Below, in pieces: positions 59,603 to 64,000 of a DNA stretch of 64,000 bases; position 1 is the first letter of the stretch; each line of letters starts with the position of its first letter. Position numbers and translations under genes: made by a program. This DNA is from Lachnospiraceae bacterium (GTDB taxonomy: Bacteria; Bacillota; Clostridia; Lachnospirales; Lachnospiraceae), in NCBI GenBank assembly GCA_902363555.1, contig CABJAM010000003.1:372001-436000 (forward strand). Reading direction: 5' to 3'. The notes under the pieces are model-generated. The model did no database searches. It was not told the origin of the DNA and saw only the letters and a list, made by a program, of their open reading frames with translations.

Positions 59603-62020
59603 ATGGGACGTTTGTTTTTAAAGGAAAATCAATTGGCGGATTACGAGCTGGTCGTACAAAAAACAGCAACAGATAATTTTTATACAGATATTGTGATTTA
59701 TTTTGTGCTTGAGGGGCGGATGTCGATTCAGATCAACGGGCAGGAATATGCCCTTGCTCAAAGGGACTTTATTGCGGTCAATCCATGCTGCTATCATTCG
59801 TGGCAGATTGAAGCCCACTCCCTTATCGCATTTTTTATGATCAATGTCCATGAGCTGGAAAAGTATTACAATCTGGAAAAAATCTGGTTTAACTGCTATT
59901 CCAAAATTGAGCCGATGGAATTTCACACGTCCTTTCGCGCGCTTCTGGATGCCTGCATCGGCAAGTACTATGGGAAAAAGGCTGCGGATGGAAGGACTAT
60001 GCTGCGGTTAAACGGGATTTATTTCCAGCTTGTAGACGCGCTGATCACCAATTATTCCGTTCCTGTAAAGCACAAAGAGCGCGAGGATGCTGTCTCTGAG
60101 GATGAGGGCCGCATCAACCGGATACTTAACTATATTCATATGAATTTCCGCCAGACCATCACTCTGGCCAGCCTGGCGGATCAGTTTTTCATGTCAACGG
60201 CATATTTGTCACGTTATTTCAAAAAAGAAACCGGTAAAAACTTTGGGGAATATCTGACGGAGGTCCGTCTGGATTTTGCGGTTTTAGAGCTGGAGAGTAC
60301 TGATAAATCCATTGTGAGAATTGCCCTGGATAATGGCTTTGCCAATGTGTCCTCTTTTAATAAAGCGTTCAAAGAAAAATATCAGATGGCTCCTAAAAAA
60401 TATCAGGAGCAGCATATGCTAAAAACGAGATCGGTGAAAGAGGAGCTGGATGCGGCGGCTCTGGAGCACCGGCTGAAGGACTATTATGAAAGCGGGCAGT
60501 CAGAGGAGAAATGCTCACATTACGAGAAGCCCCTGATCGTGGATGCCTGCGACTATAAAATCATAGCGCCGAGCTGGAATAAAATGATCAACATCGGAAG
60601 AATTTCTTCACTTTTGCGCAGCGATATCCAGGAACACACATTGATTCTGAAAAGAGAATTAAATATACAATATATCCGTATGTGGGATTTGTATGACGAG
60701 GAATTGATGATGCATACAGCAGCCCAGGGGGAGCGTTACAATTTCTCAAAGCTGGATAAGGTTCTGGACTTTTTGACTGCCAATCAGCTCCATCCATTTT
60801 TAGAGCTGGCCTTTAAGCCCATTGTCCTGTTGGATGACCGGGATTCCTTTATCCGATATGTGGAGCGGGAAATTCTTTTTAAGGATCTGGAAAGTATCCG
60901 GGAATTTTTGCTGGCTATGATGCATCATGTGATTAACCGATACGGTATGCCCGAGGTTTCCCAGTGGTATTTTGAATGCTGGAGTGACCCGCGTCTCATT
61001 GAAAAAGATAATTATGAACGGTATTTTGACATATTTGAAACAACCTATTCCGTGATTAAAAATATTGCGCCGGGTGTTCATATTGGCGGCGCTTATGATC
61101 GGGAATATGATGTTATGACCTTTGATGATATGATCCATCATTGGGTGGACAGAGAAATCCAGCCGGATTTTATTTCCATCTATTGTTATCAGACGCGCTA
61201 TAAAGAGTACGATCTGAACATGATGGAGCTGTCCAACCGCAAGCTGACGCGGAAAAACTTCCTGGCGGATTATCTGTCGGAGCAGAAAAAATCCATGGAC
61301 CGATACGGTATGAATGTGCCGGTGATTGTCGGTGAGTGGAATATGACCGTGGCTAACCGTAATATACTCAATGATAGCTGCTATAAAGGGGCGTATGTGA
61401 TGCGCAGCCTGATGAATATGTATCCGCAGGCCCAGATGCTTGGCTATTGGTTCGGCACGGATCTGTTTGTGGAATACGAGGAGGCGCCCAAGCTGCTGGA
61501 TGGCTGCGGCGGCCTGCTTTCCTATCATGGGATCCGCAAGCCGGCCTTTTACGCCGTGGATTTTATGAATCGCCTGGGCAATTATTTGCTGGGGAAAAAT
61601 GAAAATATCATGGTGACCATGGACGGCTACGATAACTATATGATCGCCTGCCACAATTATAAGGAGCAGGATGCCCAATACCATCTCCGCGACGAACGGG
61701 AGCTGACCATAGAAAACATCCCCCTGGTATTTGAGGATCATTCCCGATTAAATACACGGGTGCAGATCCGTCATGTAAAAAATGGTTCTTACTATGTAAA
61801 GGTCCGCAAGATCAACCAAAAATATGGAAGTATCCAGGATGAATGGTATCAAATGGGCCAGCTTGAGGAACTGAACACCTCGGACATAAAATACCTGAAC
61901 AATATTTCCGTACCTCATATAACCATATATAAATACGAGGTAGAAAATGAACTTCTGGACATTCCGATTATTTTAGAGCCCCATGAAATACAATACATCC
62001 ACATATTCCGACAAATGTAG
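59603..62020 (+). CDS. AraC regulator fused to a GH39-like domain
   Basis: An 805-residue two-part protein. Residues 1-160 are an AraC sensory cupin (VIYFVLEGRMSIQINGQEYALAQRDFI), 170-270 two AraC HTHs (ITLASLADQFFMSTAYLSRYFKKETGKNFGEYL, then IVRIALDNGFANVSSFNKAFKEKYQMAPKKYQ), and 310-800 a GH39 (beta-xylosidase-type) barrel with a C-terminal beta domain. In the glycosidase, the nucleophile region VIVGEWNM keeps Glu (about residue 577), but the usual NEP acid/base motif reads CWSDP (about residue 458), with Asp in place of Glu. It may sense rather than cleave sugars. It probably controls the sugar ABC genes that follow. Confidence 0.88.
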   Translation: MGRLFLKENQLADYELVVQKTATDNFYTDIVIYFVLEGRMSIQINGQEYALAQRDFIAVNPCCYHSWQIEAHSLIAFFMINVHELEKYYNLEKIWFNCYSKIEPMEFHTSFRALLDACIGKYYGKKAADGRTMLRLNGIYFQLVDALITNYSVPVKHKEREDAVSEDEGRINRILNYIHMNFRQTITLASLADQFFMSTAYLSRYFKKETGKNFGEYLTEVRLDFAVLELESTDKSIVRIALDNGFANVSSFNKAFKEKYQMAPKKYQEQHMLKTRSVKEELDAAALEHRLKDYYESGQSEEKCSHYEKPLIVDACDYKIIAPSWNKMINIGRISSLLRSDIQEHTLILKRELNIQYIRMWDLYDEELMMHTAAQGERYNFSKLDKVLDFLTANQLHPFLELAFKPIVLLDDRDSFIRYVEREILFKDLESIREFLLAMMHHVINRYGMPEVSQWYFECWSDPRLIEKDNYERYFDIFETTYSVIKNIAPGVHIGGAYDREYDVMTFDDMIHHWVDREIQPDFISIYCYQTRYKEYDLNMMELSNRKLTRKNFLADYLSEQKKSMDRYGMNVPVIVGEWNMTVANRNILNDSCYKGAYVMRSLMNMYPQAQMLGYWFGTDLFVEYEEAPKLLDGCGGLLSYHGIRKPAFYAVDFMNRLGNYLLGKNENIMVTMDGYDNYMIACHNYKEQDAQYHLRDERELTIENIPLVFEDHSRLNTRVQIRHVKNGSYYVKVRKINQKYGSIQDEWYQMGQLEELNTSDIKYLNNISVPHITIYKYEVENELLDIPIILEPHEIQYIHIFRQM

Positions 62021-62046
62021 AACAGCCGCTATGGCTGTTCTTTTTT
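62019..62046 (+). terminator. Terminator overlapping the AraC-GH39 stop
   Basis: AGAACAGCC pairs with GGCTGTTCT around GCTAT, followed by TTTTTT. The stop codon TAG is in the first arm. Confidence 0.88.
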
Positions 62047-62098
62047 GCGCGAAGCCGGATGCGCGAAGCAACTAGCTGTGAAGCGAAACCGGATGTGT
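62046..62098 (+). repeat. Partial GCGCGAAGCAAC repeat
   Basis: GCGCGAAGCCGGATGCGCGAAGCAACTAGC and GAAGCGAAACCGGATG recall the ends of the 10754 and 18426 repeats. Confidence 0.5.
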
Positions 62099-62266
62099 CA
62101 ATTTTTTGTTGGATTTTTTGCCTTTTTTTAATTCCGGCGAATCTTTTTTGTCGTTAAAGGTTAAATGTTTTGATTTTAAGAAATCTATTTGGTCAAAATA
62201 TTGTAAGAGGAAAACCCTCATGGAGGATATAATTTAATCATAGAAAAACATATGGAGGTAATAAAA

Positions 62267-63577
62267 ATGAAACAAATGAAAAGACTCATAAGTATTGCAC
62301 TGGCGTGTGTCATGATCATGGCAACCCTTGGTGGCTGTGGTAATTCCAATGGTGACGCAGGCAAGACTTCAACAAAGGACACGGCGTCGAAGGAAACTAC
62401 CGCGGCAAAAGAAACAACAGCCGCCACAGCAGCGGGAGATGAGAGCAAGACTTCCGAAGGCAGCGATGCGCTCCCCACAGCGGATGACACAGGCTTTACC
62501 CCGGAGGCTGGCTACAAGATCGGTTACAATTACTTCGGAAGCGGTTCCTACGCCATCCTGACACTGGCCAATAACGGTAAATTTGTAATTGAGTCCTTCG
62601 GAAATGAAGCCGTAGGCATGGATGATGAATTTTCCGTAGAGAAGATCGTTCAGGATATCGAAAACCTGGTAACCTCCGGCTGTGACGGCATCATCGTATG
62701 GTCACCGGCGGATTCCTTATACGAAACAATCGCCAATGTATGCGAGGAAAATAAGGTTCCCTTCGTGCTGGCAGATAAGCAGCCCTTAGATCCGGCCATT
62801 ATCGAAATGCTCAACAACTGCGAATACTTTGCCGGAGCCGTAGGTCCTGCCAATGATGTTTACGGCGCTTCCCTTGCCCAGTACGCGCTGGATCAGGGCT
62901 GGACATCCTGTATCGTTTCCGGACCGTCCGCCGGTGACCCTACAGACACGCCGCGGATCGAAGCCTTCACAAAGGTATTTGAAGAGGGCGGCGGCAAAGT
63001 ACTTATCGAATCTCACGCAGATTCATCCGACGCATTCCTTCCTCAGATTGAAAATGCTCTGATCGCCAACACAGATGTGGATTTCATTTATGGTTCGGGT
63101 TCTGATGCCGGTATCGCAGCATGCCAGGCGCTGGAAAATTTACAGGTGGACGCCAAGGTGCTGACCTCCGGTCTGGACGCCGAAGCTCTCAAGCTTCTTC
63201 AGGATGGTACATATATGGAAGTCATCAATGGGGATTATTGGGTATGCGGTACATTCGCAGCCGTAGTTCTTCAGAATTATCTGGACGGCACACCGCTGGT
63301 TGACGGCGATGGCAAACCGGTATGGATCGATGATGTACCTCCGTTTGAAGTACCGGCGGCTCAGTTTGAACTGTTCCAGAAATTCTTTATCGATGAAAGC
63401 TGCTATTCTTCCGAAGAAATTCAGAAGATGAGTGGTAAGTATAATCCGGATTTCAATTATGATGCGTTTATAGACACTGTTTACAGCTATTCCCTGGAAG
63501 AAAGACTTATTGCAAAATACAATGAAGGAAAAATTACAGCGGAAGAGATGGAAGCCGCAGGTATTTCCGTACAGTAA
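62267..63577 (+). CDS. Sugar ABC transporter substrate-binding lipoprotein
   Basis: A 436-residue lipoprotein of the periplasmic-binding-protein-like (RbsB/Peripla_BP_4) class. Signal MKQMKRLISIALACVMIMATLGGC with lipobox LGGC, a Thr/Lys/Ala-rich linker, then a type I binding fold (TLANNGKFVIESFGNEAVGM, CDGIIVWSPADSLYETIAN, VPFVLADKQPLDP, LTSGLDAEALKLLQDGTYM). Length exceeds 300-350 typical because of the linker and a C-terminal extension. ATG at 62267 follows GGAGG. It precedes a permease and follows the AraC-GH39 regulator; a pentose or plant-derived sugar is plausible. Confidence 0.9.
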   Translation: MKQMKRLISIALACVMIMATLGGCGNSNGDAGKTSTKDTASKETTAAKETTAATAAGDESKTSEGSDALPTADDTGFTPEAGYKIGYNYFGSGSYAILTLANNGKFVIESFGNEAVGMDDEFSVEKIVQDIENLVTSGCDGIIVWSPADSLYETIANVCEENKVPFVLADKQPLDPAIIEMLNNCEYFAGAVGPANDVYGASLAQYALDQGWTSCIVSGPSAGDPTDTPRIEAFTKVFEEGGGKVLIESHADSSDAFLPQIENALIANTDVDFIYGSGSDAGIAACQALENLQVDAKVLTSGLDAEALKLLQDGTYMEVINGDYWVCGTFAAVVLQNYLDGTPLVDGDGKPVWIDDVPPFEVPAAQFELFQKFFIDESCYSSEEIQKMSGKYNPDFNYDAFIDTVYSYSLEERLIAKYNEGKITAEEMEAAGISVQ

Positions 63578-63675
63578 TGCATAGTGGCAGTTATGAACTG
63601 TTACGATTCTAAAGAGAAAATAGCGGATGATACGACGAACCGTATCATCCGGGCATTTTGGGAGGTCATGTTTTT

Positions 63676-64000
63676 ATGTCAAATAAAAAGACATTGGGAA
63701 ACGCCGGCCTGAAAAAGAATAAATTACAAAGTCAGCTGTTAATTATTGCCATTATTGTTATCGTATGCCTTATCTGCCACTTTATCACAGGGGGCAGGCT
63801 GCTTACTCTGACAAATTTGAAGACAATATCGATTCAGATGACTTACCCATTGATTGTCGGTTTGGGTATGATGTTTATCTTTACAGGTGGTATGGTGGAT
63901 TTATCCATTGGCGCTCAGGTTATCCTTGCGGCCAATGTGGGGGCCATTTGTGTGGAGGATTTTGGACTGGGATATCCGGGCCTGATTATCGGAACGCTGG
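63676..64000 (+). CDS. Sugar ABC transporter permease (3' truncated by the window)
   Basis: The first 108 residues of a RbsC/BPD_transp_2 type permease; the frame is open to the last base. It begins MSNKKTLGNAGLKKNK, then helices LLIIAIIVIVCLICHFITG and IQMTYPLIVGLGMMFIFTGGMVDLSIGAQVILAANVGAICV. The MVDLSIGA stretch is the family's signature. Start ATG at 63676 after GGAGG. It lies 98 bases after the binding-protein gene. Confidence 0.93.
   Translation, partial: MSNKKTLGNAGLKKNKLQSQLLIIAIIVIVCLICHFITGGRLLTLTNLKTISIQMTYPLIVGLGMMFIFTGGMVDLSIGAQVILAANVGAICVEDFGLGYPGLIIGTL

Noticed and set aside
60800..61741. Long minus-strand ORF (313 codons) opposite the GH39 domain
   Set aside because: Shadow of the real coding frame; His- and Ile-rich composition and no ribosome site.

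Overview
The window reads as chromosomal DNA of an anaerobic Gram-positive gut-type bacterium of the Clostridia, most likely a Lachnospiraceae member. This is inferred from the ruvAB-zapA-U32 order, strong AGGAGG-type ribosome sites with several TTG/GTG starts, a selenium-dependent molybdenum hydroxylase locus, small clostridial families (DUF6465, DUF4869, DUF6442-like), and many two-component and ABC systems. I saw no tRNA, rRNA, CRISPR array, insertion sequence or prophage.

Layout. 1-7.9 kb: housekeeping block ruvA (cut by the window edge), ruvB, zapA, U32 peptidase, FtsW/RodA-like flippase/polymerase and a class B PBP with a very odd Asp/Gly/Tyr-rich cytoplasmic tail. 7.9-13.8 kb: Nudix hydrolase, a CYITTA-motif protein, a membrane-anchored amidase, an ACT protein, an autoregulated TetR-flavodoxin pair, a 282-nt giant hairpin and an unknown 394-aa protein. 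13.8-26.7 kb: Mrp ATPase, a three-subunit molybdenum hydroxylase, then (after accessory genes) yqeC, a MobA-like cytidylyltransferase, yqeB, selD and yedF, which together form a selenium-dependent molybdenum hydroxylase system. It is interrupted by an AT-rich three-gene cassette (frameshifted TOPRIM-like protein, DUF4869, mini P-loop ATPase). 26.8-33.8 kb: small membrane protein/XRE pair with twin operators, then a two-component system and a MacAB-like efflux operon with its own lipoprotein. 33.8-40.7 kb: xpt, second two-component system, DUF6465, hisHF, ung, HAD phosphatase. 40.7-44.7 kb: second giant hairpin, then an iron block feoA-feoA-feoB-fur with a metal-regulated promoter. 44.7-50.7 kb: DUF454 protein, heterodimeric ABC exporter, AAA-ATPase/PD-(D/E)XK protein. 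50.9-58.5 kb: hybrid histidine kinase with an output-less sensor partner, then a PucR regulator divergent from ferredoxin, AprA/FrdA-like flavoprotein and a PhlG/phloretin-hydrolase-like C-C hydrolase. 58.6-64 kb: HEPN/MNT pair, an AraC-GH39 fusion, and the start of a sugar ABC transporter (binding lipoprotein, permease cut by the window end).

Most notable: (1) two intergenic 280-320 nt hairpins at 12.0-12.3 and 40.7-41.1 kb that share internal-loop and apical-loop motifs while their stems differ in sequence yet stay paired, which looks like a structured RNA or a mobile hairpin family; (2) the PucR/ferredoxin/flavoprotein/PhlG-like locus, a candidate polyphenol (flavonoid or phloroglucinol) degradation module; (3) the AT-rich three-gene cassette with a single-base frameshift; (4) minisatellite growth inside and just after the MobA-like gene. 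No homology search or folding was run; family names come from motif recognition.
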